A stretch of DNA of 64,000 bases from contig NZ_VFPP01000001.1 in the NCBI RefSeq assembly GCF_006716745.1, positions 4,650,001-4,714,000 on the forward strand, read 5' to 3'. The notes beneath the pieces are model-generated. The model did no database searches. It had not been told where the DNA came from and saw nothing but the letters and a program-made list of their open reading frames with translations. Numbering within the stretch: the first letter of the stretch is position 1; each line of letters opens with the position of its first letter. This DNA comes from Saccharothrix saharensis (GTDB lineage: Bacteria; Actinomycetota; Actinomycetes; Mycobacteriales; Pseudonocardiaceae). Position numbers and translations under genes: made by a program. Positions 52,752 to 61,515 of the stretch are shown here, in pieces.

Positions 52752-53570
52752 CTAGAACCACCGTTCGAGCACCAGCGCCACCCCGTCCTCGGAGTTGGCC
52801 GCGGTGACCTCGTCGGCGGCGGCCAGGGCGTCGCGGTGGGCGTTGGCCATCGCCACGCCGTGCCCGGCCCACGTGAGCATCGGCACGTCGTTGGGCATGT
52901 CGCCGAACGCCAGCACGCCGCTCGCGGGCACCCCGAGCAGGTCGGCCACCGAGGCCAGGCCGGTCGCCTTGGTCACACCGGGCGCGGCGAACTCCAGCAG
53001 GCCCTCGTCGGTCGACCAGGTCATCGCCACCGAGTCGCCGACCAGCGGCCCGGCCGCCCGCGCCATCTCGTCCGAACTCAGGTTCGGGTGCCGGACCAGC
53101 AGCTTCACCGCCGGCTTGCCGAGCACCTGGGCCCGCTGGTGCCCCGGCAGCGGCTGCGCGCCCTCGTCCCACGGGTGCAGGTAGTGCTCGTCGGCGATGA
53201 ACTCGGGCTCCGCCGAGCCGCGCGCGGTCTCGCCGACCCGCTCCGAGGCCATCGCGCAACCGGGGAGCGCCTCGTCCAGCACGGCCGCCAGGGTCGTCAG
53301 CTGCTCGGGGGTGAGCAGCTCGGCCGAGACGACGCGGTCCGCGCCGATGTCGTAGATCACCGCGCCGTTGGAGCACACGGCGTAGCCGGACAGCCCGGCC
53401 GCGGCGGCCACGTCGGGCACCCAGCGCGGCGGGCGGCCGGTGGCCAGCACGAACGGGACGTCGGCCGCCAGCACGCGGCCCACCGTGCCCGCCGTGCGCG
53501 GGCTGACCCGCCCGAGGGGTGTGAGCAGGGTGCCGTCGACGTCGGATGCCACAAGGGAAGGTCTCTGCAC
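52752..53570 (-). CDS. Cof-type HAD hydrolase
   Basis: The product is 272 aa from GTG 53570. HAD IIB motifs are intact: SLVASDVDGTLLTPLGRVS (motif I), VPFVLATGRPPRWVP (motif II), VKLLVRHPNL (near motif III) and VLAFGDMPNDVPMLTWAG (motif IV), followed by ANAHRDALAAADEVTAANSE and DGVA. Such enzymes dephosphorylate sugar phosphates, FMN or PLP; the substrate is not predictable. It is divergent from the LLM gene, 33 bases away. Confidence 0.85.
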   Translation of the reverse strand: MQRPSLVASDVDGTLLTPLGRVSPRTAGTVGRVLAADVPFVLATGRPPRWVPDVAAAAGLSGYAVCSNGAVIYDIGADRVVSAELLTPEQLTTLAAVLDEALPGCAMASERVGETARGSAEPEFIADEHYLHPWDEGAQPLPGHQRAQVLGKPAVKLLVRHPNLSSDEMARAAGPLVGDSVAMTWSTDEGLLEFAAPGVTKATGLASVADLLGVPASGVLAFGDMPNDVPMLTWAGHGVAMANAHRDALAAADEVTAANSEDGVALVLERWF

Positions 53571-53591
53571 CCGTCCATCGTGCCTCTCGGA

Positions 53592-53597
53592 TACCGT
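53592..53597 (+). promoter_or_regulatory. -10 box TACCGT of the LLM oxidoreductase gene
   Basis: TACCGT ends six bases before GTG 53604; leaderless arrangement. Confidence 0.55.
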
Positions 53598-53603
53598 CGC
53601 CGG

Positions 53604-54488
53604 GTGCGCACTGGGATTGTGATCCTGCCCGAACACCGCTGGTGGATGGCCGAGCACAAGTGGAAGGCGGCCGAGGAGTACGGCTTCCACCACGCGTGGA
53701 CCTACGACCACATGGGCTGGCGCTCGCTGGTCGACGGACCGTGGTTCGGCGCGGTACCGACGCTGGCCGCGGCCGCGTCGGTGACCAGGACGATCCGGCT
53801 CGGCACGCTGGTCGCGTCCCCGAACTTCCGCCACCCGGTGCCGTTCGCCCGGGACCTGCTCGCCCTCGACGACGTCTCCGACGGCCGCTTCACCCTCGGG
53901 GTCGGCGCGGGCGGTGTGGGGTACGACACGCAGGTGATGGGCGGCCCGCCACCGGGCAGCAGGCAGGGCCGGTTCGAGGAGTTCGTGGCCGCGCTCGACA
54001 TGCTGCTCGCGCAGGACCGCACCACGTTCCGCGGCGAGCACTACGAGATCCGGGACGCCCGCAGCGCGCCGGGGTGCGTGCAGCGACCCAGGTTGCCGTT
54101 CGTGGTCGCGGCGAACGGGCCGAAGGCCATGGGCGTCGCGGCGAAGTACGGCACCGGCTGGGTCACCACCGGGCCGGAGACCGACGACGAGCACGCCTGG
54201 TGGGACGGCGTGGCCGCGATGGCGGCGCGGTTCCGCGAGGTGCTGGCCGGGATCGGGCGGGCCGCGGAGTCGATCGACTTCCACCTCAACGCCGACTCGT
54301 GCCCGGTGTACTCGCTGACCAGCGTCGACCGGTTCCGCGAGGTCGCGGGCCGGGCGCGGGAGCTGGGCTTCACCGATCTGGTCGTGCACTGGCCGCGGGA
54401 GAACGGTGTCTACGCGGGCAGCGAGGCCGTGCTGGAACGCGTCGCGGCCGACGTGCTGCCGGAGCTGGTCGCCGGCCCGGCGGCCTGA
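53604..54488 (+). CDS. LLM class (F420/flavin-dependent) oxidoreductase
   Basis: The product is 294 aa from GTG 53604. The luciferase-like TIM barrel is recognisable: GIVILPEHRWWMAEHKWKAA, FHHAWTYDHMGWRSLVDGPW, IRLGTLVASPNFRHPVPFAR, DDVSDGRFTLGVGAGGVGYD, LPFVVAANGPKAMGVAAKYG and the C-terminal TDLVVHWPREN. F420 use is likely in actinobacteria but cannot be read from motifs alone. The substrate is unknown. Confidence 0.85.
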   Translation: MRTGIVILPEHRWWMAEHKWKAAEEYGFHHAWTYDHMGWRSLVDGPWFGAVPTLAAAASVTRTIRLGTLVASPNFRHPVPFARDLLALDDVSDGRFTLGVGAGGVGYDTQVMGGPPPGSRQGRFEEFVAALDMLLAQDRTTFRGEHYEIRDARSAPGCVQRPRLPFVVAANGPKAMGVAAKYGTGWVTTGPETDDEHAWWDGVAAMAARFREVLAGIGRAAESIDFHLNADSCPVYSLTSVDRFREVAGRARELGFTDLVVHWPRENGVYAGSEAVLERVAADVLPELVAGPAA

Positions 54489-54520
54489 CGGCCCCTCCGG
54501 GCGGTGACCGGCCGCCGGCC

Positions 54521-54526
54521 TACGAT
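54521..54526 (+). promoter_or_regulatory. -10 box TACGAT of the GT4 gene
   Basis: TACGAT ends seven bases before GTG 54534. The 18 bases 54519-54536 are identical to 61441-61458. Confidence 0.6.
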
Positions 54527-54533
54527 GAGCGCC

Positions 54534-55622
54534 GTGTCACTCCGGATCGCGGTCGACCTCGTCTACTTCACCGGCCGCAAGGGCGGCACCGAGAGCTACG
54601 CCCGGGGGCTGTTCCCGGCCCTGGCCGCCGCGAACGACGACTTCCGGTTCGTCGGCATCGGCAACCGCGAGCTGGCCGAGCAGCCGCCGGACTGGTTCCC
54701 CGGCGAGATCGTGGCGCTGCCGGTGTCCGGCGAGAACCGCGCGGCGTGGGCGGCGGCCGTGGCGCTCGCGGTCGGTCCGCGGGCGCGTGCCATCGGCGCC
54801 GACGTCCTGCACTGCCCGTCGAACTTCGGCCCCGTCGTGCGCCTGCTGCCGACGGTGGTCACGGTGCACGACATCCTGGGCATCCGGCACCCCGAGTGGG
54901 TCCAGGGCAGCCTGGCCCGGGGCGTGCAGGCGATGAGCCGGGCGACCGTGCGCGCGGCCAGCCGGATCATCACCGACAGCGAGGCCTCCGCCACCGACGT
55001 GCACGAGCTGCTCGGCCGGTCGCGGGCCGACATCGACGTCATCCAGCTCGGCGTCAAGCCGGTGGACGTGCTGGAGCGCTCCGGTGAGCGGACCGGCCGG
55101 CCGTTCGTGCTGTCCGGGGGCAACCGGATGGCGCACAAGAACTTCGACGGGCTGCTGGAGGCGTGGGCGCTCATCCCCGCCGCCGAGCGCCCGAAGCTCG
55201 TCATCACCGGCAGCCACGGCGACGACCCGCTGCGCCCGGTCGTGCGGCGCCTCGGCCTGACCGAGGACGTCGAACTGCGCGAGTGGGTGAGCTCGGAGGA
55301 GCTGGCCGCCCTCTACGACCGGGCGAGCGCGTACGTGTTCCCGACCTTGTTCGAGGGTTTCGGGCTGCCGGTGCTGGAGGCCATGGCCCGCGGCTGCCCG
55401 GTGATCGGCTCGGACCTCCCGGTGCTGCACGAGGTCGGCGGCGACGACATGGTCTACTTCGACCCGTACGACCACGCGTCGATCGCCGCCGCCGTCCGCA
55501 AGGTCGTCAACGACGTCGACGCGCAGCACGCGTTGGCCGCCGCCGGCCGCAAGCGCGCCGCGACCTTCACCTGGCAGCGCGCCGCCGACGCGACCGCCGA
55601 GGTCTACCGCCGCCTGGTCTGA
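54534..55622 (+). CDS. GT4 glycosyltransferase (mannosyl/rhamnosyl type)
   Basis: The product is 362 aa. GTG 54534 is preferred because ATG 54525 overlaps the -10 box. The GT-B fold shows VDLVYFTGRKGGTESYARGL at the N-terminus, LPTVVTVHDILGIRHPEWVQ, FVLSGGNRMAHKNFDGLLEA and the donor motif ASAYVFPTLFEGFGLPVLEA (E-x7-E). It lies just upstream of gmd and the Rmd-like gene and may use the GDP-sugar they make; that link is inference. Confidence 0.85.
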   Translation: MSLRIAVDLVYFTGRKGGTESYARGLFPALAAANDDFRFVGIGNRELAEQPPDWFPGEIVALPVSGENRAAWAAAVALAVGPRARAIGADVLHCPSNFGPVVRLLPTVVTVHDILGIRHPEWVQGSLARGVQAMSRATVRAASRIITDSEASATDVHELLGRSRADIDVIQLGVKPVDVLERSGERTGRPFVLSGGNRMAHKNFDGLLEAWALIPAAERPKLVITGSHGDDPLRPVVRRLGLTEDVELREWVSSEELAALYDRASAYVFPTLFEGFGLPVLEAMARGCPVIGSDLPVLHEVGGDDMVYFDPYDHASIAAAVRKVVNDVDAQHALAAAGRKRAATFTWQRAADATAEVYRRLV

Positions 55623-55661
55623 CCCGGTTGCGGCCGACCGGAGGGCTCGGCCCGCCACCGT

Positions 55662-55667
55662 TAGACT
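55662..55667 (+). promoter_or_regulatory. -10 box TAGACT of the gmd operon
   Basis: TAGACT stands 75 bases before ATG 55743; the gene has a GAGGAG site, so this transcript has a leader of about 65 bases. Confidence 0.4.
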
Positions 55668-55742
55668 CCCGCGCGTCGGATGTTCGGAAAACACCTTTCG
55701 TGCGTCGCTTGATGCATTGGAGAACGAGGAGTCAGCACCGTC

Positions 55743-56777
55743 ATGCGAACCGCACTCGTCACCGGTATTTCCGGTCAGGACGGCGCCTATCTCGCCCAGC
55801 TGCTGCTGGAGAAGGACTACCAGGTCTACGGCGCGTACCGGCGCACGAGCTCCATCAACTTCTGGCGGATCGCCGAGCTGGGCATCGAGCAGCACCCGAA
55901 CCTGCACCTGGTCGAGTACGACCTCACCGACCTGGGCAACAGCATCCGGCTACTGGAGAGCACCGGCGCCGACGAGATCTACAACCTGGCCGCGCAGAGC
56001 TTCGTCAGCGTGTCCTTCGACCAGCCCGCGACGACCGCGCAGATCACCGGCATCGGCGCGCTGAACCTGCTCGAGGCGATGCGCGCGGTCCGCCCGCAGG
56101 CGCGGTTCTACCAGGCGTCGACGTCGGAGATGTTCGGCAAGGTGCAGGCGGTGCCGCAGACCGAGACGACCTCGTTCTACCCGCGCAGCCCGTACGGCGT
56201 GGCCAAGCTGTTCGCGCACTGGACCACGGTGAACTACCGCGAGTCCTACGACCTGTTCGCCTCCAGCGGCATCCTGTTCAACCACGAATCGCCGCTGCGC
56301 GGCCAGGAGTTCGTCACCCGCAAGGTCACCGACTCGGTCGCCAAGATCAAGCTCGGCAAGCTGGACGTGCTGGAGCTGGGCAACCTGGACGCCAAGCGCG
56401 ACTGGGGTTACGCCAAGGAGTACGTCGACGGCATGTGGCGGATGCTCCAGGCCGACGAGCCGGACACGTTCGTGCTGTCGACCAACCGCACGGTGACCGT
56501 GCGCGACTTCGTCACGCTGTCGTTCGCCGCGGCGGGCATCGAGCTGCGCTGGGAGGGCTCCGGCGAGGCCGAGCGCGGCCTGGACGCCGGGTCGGGCCGG
56601 GAGCTGGTCCGGGTCAACCCGAGGTTCTACCGCCCCGCCGAGGTCGACCTGCTCATCGGCGACGCGGCGAAGGCCCGCGACGTGCTCGGCTGGGAAGCCC
56701 GGACGACCCTCGAGGAGCTGGCCCGGATGATGGTCGAGGCCGACGTCGAGAGGAACGAGCGTGGGTTCTCCTTCTGA
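55743..56777 (+). CDS. gmd: GDP-mannose 4,6-dehydratase
   Basis: The product is 344 aa from ATG 55743. Extended SDR with the Gmd signature [49 protein letters not shown], catalytic [10 protein letters not shown] and [12 protein letters not shown] (YxxxK), and [20 protein letters not shown]. It converts GDP-D-mannose to GDP-4-keto-6-deoxy-D-mannose. The next gene overlaps it by 17 bases and probably reduces the product. Confidence 0.93.
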   Translation: MRTALVTGISGQDGAYLAQLLLEKDYQVYGAYRRTSSINFWRIAELGIEQHPNLHLVEYDLTDLGNSIRLLESTGADEIYNLAAQSFVSVSFDQPATTAQITGIGALNLLEAMRAVRPQARFYQASTSEMFGKVQAVPQTETTSFYPRSPYGVAKLFAHWTTVNYRESYDLFASSGILFNHESPLRGQEFVTRKVTDSVAKIKLGKLDVLELGNLDAKRDWGYAKEYVDGMWRMLQADEPDTFVLSTNRTVTVRDFVTLSFAAAGIELRWEGSGEAERGLDAGSGRELVRVNPRFYRPAEVDLLIGDAAKARDVLGWEARTTLEELARMMVEADVERNERGFSF

Positions 56778-57675
56778 TCCGGCTCGGGTCCTGGTCACGG
56801 GTGTCTCCGGGTTCACCGGGCGCCACGTGGCCGCCGAGCTGGTCGAGGCGGGTCACCGGGTGGTCGGGCTGGCGCACGCCGCCTCGTCGGCCGCGCCGGT
56901 GCCGGGGGTCGAGGTGCACCGGGCCGACCTGCTCGACCGGGAGGGTCTGCGGTCGGTGGTGGCCGCGGTCGAACCGGACGCCGTGGTGCACCTGGCGGCC
57001 GTCGCGTTCGTCGCGCACGGTGACGCCGACGAGCTGTACCGGGCCAACGTGGTCGGCACCCGCAACTTGCTCGACGTGCTCGGCGACGCGCCGCGGCAGC
57101 CGCGCATCGTGGCGCTGGCCAGCAGCGCGAACGTCTACGGCAACGCGACCGTCGAGCCGATCCACGAGGACGTGCCGCCCGCGCCGGTGAACGACTACGC
57201 GGTCAGCAAGCTCGCCATGGAGTACGTGGCCGGGTTGTGGGCCGACCGGCTGCCGATCGCGATCACCCGGCCGTTCAACTACACGGGCGCGGGCCAGGAC
57301 CCCAAGTTCCTGATCCCGAAGATCGTGGACCACTTCCGGCGGGGCGAGCGGAAGATCGAGCTGGGCAACACCGAGGTCTGGCGGGACTTCGGCGACGTGC
57401 GGACCGTGGCCCGCTACTACCGCAGGCTGGTCGAGGTCGCTCCGGCGGGCGTCACCGTGAACCTGTGCTCGGGGGTCGCGCACTCCCTCTCGGAGGTGCT
57501 GGCCATGATGGCGCGCATCGCCGGGTACGAGATCGAGGTCGAGGTGAACCCGGCGTTCGTGCGGGCCAACGAGGTCGTGCGGCTGGTCGGCAGCCGGGAG
57601 CGGCTCGTGCGGACCCTCGGCGACGAGCCGGTCATCCCGTTGGCGCAGACGCTGGAGTGGATGTACTCCGCGTGA
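56761..57675 (+). CDS. GDP-4-keto-6-deoxymannose reductase-like SDR (Rmd-like)
   Basis: The product is 304 aa from GTG 56761, overlapping gmd. It has [59 protein letters not shown] (YxxxK) and [20 protein letters not shown]. It lacks the features of GDP-L-fucose synthases, so an Rmd-type reductase forming GDP-D-rhamnose is the best guess; GDP-6-deoxytalose is possible. Its stop overlaps the GTG of the next gene. Confidence 0.8.
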   Translation: MGSPSDPARVLVTGVSGFTGRHVAAELVEAGHRVVGLAHAASSAAPVPGVEVHRADLLDREGLRSVVAAVEPDAVVHLAAVAFVAHGDADELYRANVVGTRNLLDVLGDAPRQPRIVALASSANVYGNATVEPIHEDVPPAPVNDYAVSKLAMEYVAGLWADRLPIAITRPFNYTGAGQDPKFLIPKIVDHFRRGERKIELGNTEVWRDFGDVRTVARYYRRLVEVAPAGVTVNLCSGVAHSLSEVLAMMARIAGYEIEVEVNPAFVRANEVVRLVGSRERLVRTLGDEPVIPLAQTLEWMYSA

Positions 57676-58865
57676 CCGCGCGACGGGTCGTGGTGATCGG
57701 TGGCGGGATCGTCGGCCTGGCGACCGCGCGGGAGCTGGCGCGGCGCGGTCACGAGCCGATCGTGCTGGAGAAGGAGTCGCGCTGGGCGGCTCACCAGACC
57801 GGGCACAACAGCAACGTGGTGCACGCCGGCCTGTACTACAAGCCGGGGTCGCTGAAGGCGCGGATGTCGGTCGCCGGCAACGCCTCGATCGTCGCGTACG
57901 CGCGGGAGCACGGCGTGCCGGTGGACGTGTGCGGCAAGCTCGTCGTCGCCGCCTCGCCGGACGAGGTGCCGCGGTTGGACGCCCTGGCCGAGCGCGCCGC
58001 GGCGAACGGCGTGCCGGCCCGGCGGATCGGCGCGGACGAGGCGCGGGAGCACGAGCCGGAGGTCGCGGCGGTCGCGGCGCTGCGGGTGGAGAGCACCGGC
58101 ATCATCGACTTCCCGGCCGTGTGCGCGGCCCTCGTCCGCGAGCTGGACGGCCACGACCTGCGGCTGGGCACGCGCGCGGTGGCGATCCGGCGTGCGCTCG
58201 GCGGCGGTGGCGTGGAGGTGGCCACGCCGGACGGCGTGGTGCGGGCGGACGCACTGGTGAACTGCGCGGGGCTGCACAGCGACCGGATCGCCCGGCTGGC
58301 GGGCGTGACGCCGTCGGCGGTGATCGTGCCGTTCCGCGGCGAGTACCACGAGCTGCGCCCCGACCGGCGGCACCTGGTGCGCGGCCTGATCTACCCGGTG
58401 CCGGACCCGGCGCTGCCGTTCCTCGGCGTCCACCTGACCCGGATGCTGGACGGCAGCGTGCACGCGGGGCCCAACGCCGTGCTCGCCCTGCACCGCGAGG
58501 GCTACCGGCGACGGGACGTCTCCCCCGCCGACGTCGCCGACGTGGCCCGGTTCCCCGGCACGTGGCGGCTCGCCCGCCGGTTCGCCCGGACCGGCGTGGA
58601 CGAGGTCCTGCGCTCCCTGTCCCGCAAGCGCTTCGCCCGCAGCCTGGCCCGCCTCGTGCCCGCGATCACCGAGGACGACCTGGTGCCCGCCGCGGCCGGG
58701 GTGCGCGCCCAGGCGATGCGCGCCGACGGCTCACTCGTCGACGACTTCCTCATCGACACCGCGCCACGCCAGGTGCACGTCCTCAACGCCCCCTCGCCCG
58801 CCGCGACCTCGGCGCTGGAGATCGGCGGGCACGTCGCCGGCCGGGTCGAGCTCAGCTGGAGCTGA
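57672..58865 (+). CDS. lhgO: L-2-hydroxyglutarate oxidase-like FAD enzyme
   Basis: The product is 397 aa. GTG 57672 overlaps the upstream stop (GTGA). It is a DAO-family flavoprotein: RVVVIGGGIVGLATARELAR for FAD, EKESRWAAHQTGHNSNVVHA then GLYYKPGSLKARM, which is the LhgO hallmark, VNCAGLHSDRIARLAG and the C-terminal GVRAQAMRADGSLVDDFLID. The family oxidises L-2-hydroxyglutarate to 2-oxoglutarate. Co-transcription with sugar-nucleotide genes is unexpected, so the true substrate may differ. Confidence 0.85.
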   Translation: MTARRVVVIGGGIVGLATARELARRGHEPIVLEKESRWAAHQTGHNSNVVHAGLYYKPGSLKARMSVAGNASIVAYAREHGVPVDVCGKLVVAASPDEVPRLDALAERAAANGVPARRIGADEAREHEPEVAAVAALRVESTGIIDFPAVCAALVRELDGHDLRLGTRAVAIRRALGGGGVEVATPDGVVRADALVNCAGLHSDRIARLAGVTPSAVIVPFRGEYHELRPDRRHLVRGLIYPVPDPALPFLGVHLTRMLDGSVHAGPNAVLALHREGYRRRDVSPADVADVARFPGTWRLARRFARTGVDEVLRSLSRKRFARSLARLVPAITEDDLVPAAAGVRAQAMRADGSLVDDFLIDTAPRQVHVLNAPSPAATSALEIGGHVAGRVELSWS

Positions 58866-58878
58866 CCCGCCGCCGCGG

Positions 58879-60129
58879 TCAGCCGGCCTCGAGGACGTCC
58901 AGGCCGAGGAACGGGCGCAGGGCCTGGGGCACGACCACCGAACCGTCCGCCCGCTGGTGGTTCTCCAGGATCGCGACGATCCAGCGGGTGGTGGCCAGGG
59001 TGCCGTTGAGCGTGGCGGCGATCTGCGGTTTGCCGTTCTCGTCGCGGTAGCGGACGTTCAGCCGGCGGGCCTGGAACGTGGTGCAGTTGGAGGTCGACGT
59101 CAGCTCCCGGTACGCCCGCTGCGTCGGGATCCACGCCTCGCAGTCGAACTTGCGCGCCGCCGAGGTGCCCAGGTCGCCCGCCGCCGTGTCGATGACCCGG
59201 TACGGGACCTCGATCTTGGCCAGCATCTCCTCTTCCCAGGCCAGCAACCGGGCGTGCTCGGCCTCGGCGTCCTCCGGCTTGACGTAGGAGAACATCTCGA
59301 CCTTGTTGAACTGGTGCACCCGGATGATGCCGCGGGTGTCCTTGCCGTACGAGCCCGCTTCCCTGCGGTAGCACGACGACCAGCCCGCGTACCGCTTCGG
59401 CCCGTCCAGGATCTCGTCGGCGTGGTAGCCCGCCAGCGGCACCTCCGACGTGCCGACCAGGTACAGGTCGTCGGCTTCGAGGCGGTAGATCTCGCTCGCG
59501 TGCGCGCCGAGGAACCCGGTGCCCGCCATGATCTCCGGCCGGACCAGGGTCGGCGTGATCATCAGCTTGAACCCGGCGGCGGTGGCCTGGGCGACGGCCA
59601 TGTTCAGCAGCGCCAGCTCCAGCTGCGCGCCGATGCCGGTGAGGAAGTAGAAGCGCGAGCCGGACACCTTCGCGCCGCGTTCCATGTCGATGGCGCCGAG
59701 CCTGAGCCCGATGTCGAGGTGGTCGGCGGGCTCGAAGTCGAACTCCCGCTGCTCGCCGACGTGCTTGAGCACGACGTAGTCGTCCTCGCCGCCTTCGGGC
59801 GCGTCGGGGTGGACCACGTTCGGCACGGCGCGGTGCAGCTCGGCCAACTCGGCCTCGGCCGCGGACTGCTCGGCCTCGGCGGTCTTGACCTCGGCGGCCA
59901 GCTCCTTGCCCTTGGCCAGCAGCGCGTCCCGCTCCTCGCCCTTGGCGCGGCCGACCTGCTTGCCGAACGCCTTCTGCTCGCCGCGCAGCGCGTCGGCGCG
60001 GGCGATGGCGGCCCGGCGGCGCTCGTCGGCGGACAGCAGCGCGTCGACCACGGTCTCGTCCTCGCCACGCGCGCGTTGCGACGCGCGGACGGCTTCCGGG
60101 TTCTCGCGCAGTGCCTTGAGGTCAATCAC
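58879..60129 (-). CDS. serS: Seryl-tRNA synthetase
   Basis: The product is 416 aa from GTG 60129, leaderless after TACCCT. The N-terminal tRNA-binding coiled coil spans about residues 1-105 ([20 protein letters not shown]). The class II catalytic core shows motif 2 [57 protein letters not shown] and motif 3 [18 protein letters not shown]. It charges tRNA-Ser, two isoacceptors of which lie elsewhere in the window. Length is normal. Confidence 0.96.
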   Translation of the reverse strand: MIDLKALRENPEAVRASQRARGEDETVVDALLSADERRRAAIARADALRGEQKAFGKQVGRAKGEERDALLAKGKELAAEVKTAEAEQSAAEAELAELHRAVPNVVHPDAPEGGEDDYVVLKHVGEQREFDFEPADHLDIGLRLGAIDMERGAKVSGSRFYFLTGIGAQLELALLNMAVAQATAAGFKLMITPTLVRPEIMAGTGFLGAHASEIYRLEADDLYLVGTSEVPLAGYHADEILDGPKRYAGWSSCYRREAGSYGKDTRGIIRVHQFNKVEMFSYVKPEDAEAEHARLLAWEEEMLAKIEVPYRVIDTAAGDLGTSAARKFDCEAWIPTQRAYRELTSTSNCTTFQARRLNVRYRDENGKPQIAATLNGTLATTRWIVAILENHQRADGSVVVPQALRPFLGLDVLEAG

Positions 60130-60135
60130 AGGGGA

Positions 60136-60141
60136 AGGGTA
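60136..60141 (-). promoter_or_regulatory. -10 box TACCCT of serS
   Basis: On the minus strand TACCCT ends six bases before GTG 60129, a leaderless arrangement. Confidence 0.55.
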
Positions 60142-60301
60142 GTACTCGCCGTCCACGCGATTTCCGGGACGTCCGCCGGCCCGACGCCCGTGGACCGCGC
60201 TCACCGGCGGGCCCCTGCCGCACCCGGGTGGCTCCCCGGCCACGTCAGCGGACGGCCGTCGATACCATCGCACCGCCCCCAGTGACGACCGAGGAGCGCT
60301 A

Positions 60302-61450
60302 GTGCGTATCGCCATTGCCTACGACTTCCTGTTCCCGTGGACCAAAGGCGGTGGCGAGCGCCAGTACCGGCAGTTCGCCGAGGAGTTCGTCGCCGCGGGC
60401 CACGAGGTCACCTACCTGACCCGCCTGCAGTGGGACGAGGAACCGGTGATCGAGGGCATCACCGTCAAGGCCGTCAGCAACGACCGCGAGATGTACGACG
60501 CCAACGGCGTCCGCAGGCTCGGGCCCGCGCTCCGCTACGCCGCCGGCCTGGCCAAGCACCTCCGGGCGAACCGCCGGCGCTACGACGCCGTGGTGGTGGC
60601 CGGCCAGCCGAGCACGAACGTGCTGGCCGTGCGCGCGGCGCTGCTCGGTTCCCGGACCGTGGTCGACGTCGACTGGCTGGAGGTGTGGCGGGCCGACCAG
60701 TGGCGCGAGTACTCCGGTCCGGTCGTCGGCACGGTGGCGAGCGTCCTGCAGTGGCTCGGGTTGAAGCTCAGCCCGCTGGCCTCCTGCCACTCCCGGTTCA
60801 GCGCCCGCCGGCTGCGGGCGTGCGGCTTCCGCGGCGAGCCGATCGTCAGCCCCGGCCTGATCGACCCGAAGGAGGTGGAGCCCACCCTGGCCGTGACGGC
60901 CCCGCCGCGGGTCGTCTACGTCGGCAGGCACATCCCGGACAAGCGGGTCGAGACGCTGCCCGCGGCCATCGCGGAGGCGCGCCGGCAGATCCCGGACCTG
61001 ACCGCCACGATCTACGGCGAAGGGCCGTCCAAGCCCGCGGTGCTGGCCGAGATCGACCGCCTCGGCCTGCGGGACGTGATCGACACGCCGGGGTTCGTCT
61101 CCCAGGAGGAGTTGGACGAGGGCATCCGCACGGCCGCGGTGCTGGTCAACCCGTCGCAGCGGGAGGGCTACGGCCTGGTCGTGGTCGAGTCGTGCGCCGT
61201 CGGCACGCCCGTCGTGGTGGTCCGGGCCGAGGACAACGCGGCCGTCGAGCTGATCGAGCCGGGCGTCAACGGGTACGTGGCCCGGTCACCCGCGGGCATC
61301 GGCGCGGCGATCGTGGACGCCGTCACGGCGGGCGAGACCATGCGCAAGTCGACCCACGACTGGTACGTCCGGGTGAGCAGCACGAACACCGTGCAGGCGG
61401 CGGCCCGGCAGATCCTGGAACGGCTGGTCAAGGCCGCCCGCCTACGATGA
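60302..61450 (+). CDS. GT4 glycosyltransferase
   Basis: The product is 382 aa from GTG 60302, with GAGGAG upstream. GT-B fold: [80 protein letters not shown], and the donor site [20 protein letters not shown]. It directly precedes the leader ORF and flippase gene, suggesting a role in assembling the glycan that the flippase exports. Donor and linkage unknown. Confidence 0.85.
   Translation: MRIAIAYDFLFPWTKGGGERQYRQFAEEFVAAGHEVTYLTRLQWDEEPVIEGITVKAVSNDREMYDANGVRRLGPALRYAAGLAKHLRANRRRYDAVVVAGQPSTNVLAVRAALLGSRTVVDVDWLEVWRADQWREYSGPVVGTVASVLQWLGLKLSPLASCHSRFSARRLRACGFRGEPIVSPGLIDPKEVEPTLAVTAPPRVVYVGRHIPDKRVETLPAAIAEARRQIPDLTATIYGEGPSKPAVLAEIDRLGLRDVIDTPGFVSQEELDEGIRTAAVLVNPSQREGYGLVVVESCAVGTPVVVVRAEDNAAVELIEPGVNGYVARSPAGIGAAIVDAVTAGETMRKSTHDWYVRVSSTNTVQAAARQILERLVKAARLR
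61443..61448 (+). promoter_or_regulatory. -10 box TACGAT before the leader ORF
   Basis: TACGAT overlaps the last codons of the GT4 gene and ends seven bases before GTG 61456. The surrounding 18 bases match 54519-54536 exactly. Confidence 0.5.
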
Positions 61451-61455
61451 GCGCC

Positions 61456-61515
61456 GTGCCCCTCCCCATCACCGCCACCTGTCCGCCGTTCTCGCCCGCC
61501 CGGGTCCGCCGATGA
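61456..61515 (+). CDS. Leader ORF (19 aa) coupled to the flippase gene
   Basis: GTG 61456 stands seven bases after TACGAT and encodes VPLPITATCPPFSPARVRR, ending in TGA 61513-61515, which overlaps the flippase ATG (ATGA). No Shine-Dalgarno precedes ATG 61512, so ribosomes terminating here could reinitiate on the flippase gene. The peptide itself need not have a function. Confidence 0.4.
   Translation: MPLPITATCPPFSPARVRR

Noticed and set aside
54525..54533. ATG 54525 as start of the GT4 gene
   Set aside because: It overlaps the TACGAT -10 box, so the transcript would begin after it; GTG 54534 has leaderless spacing.
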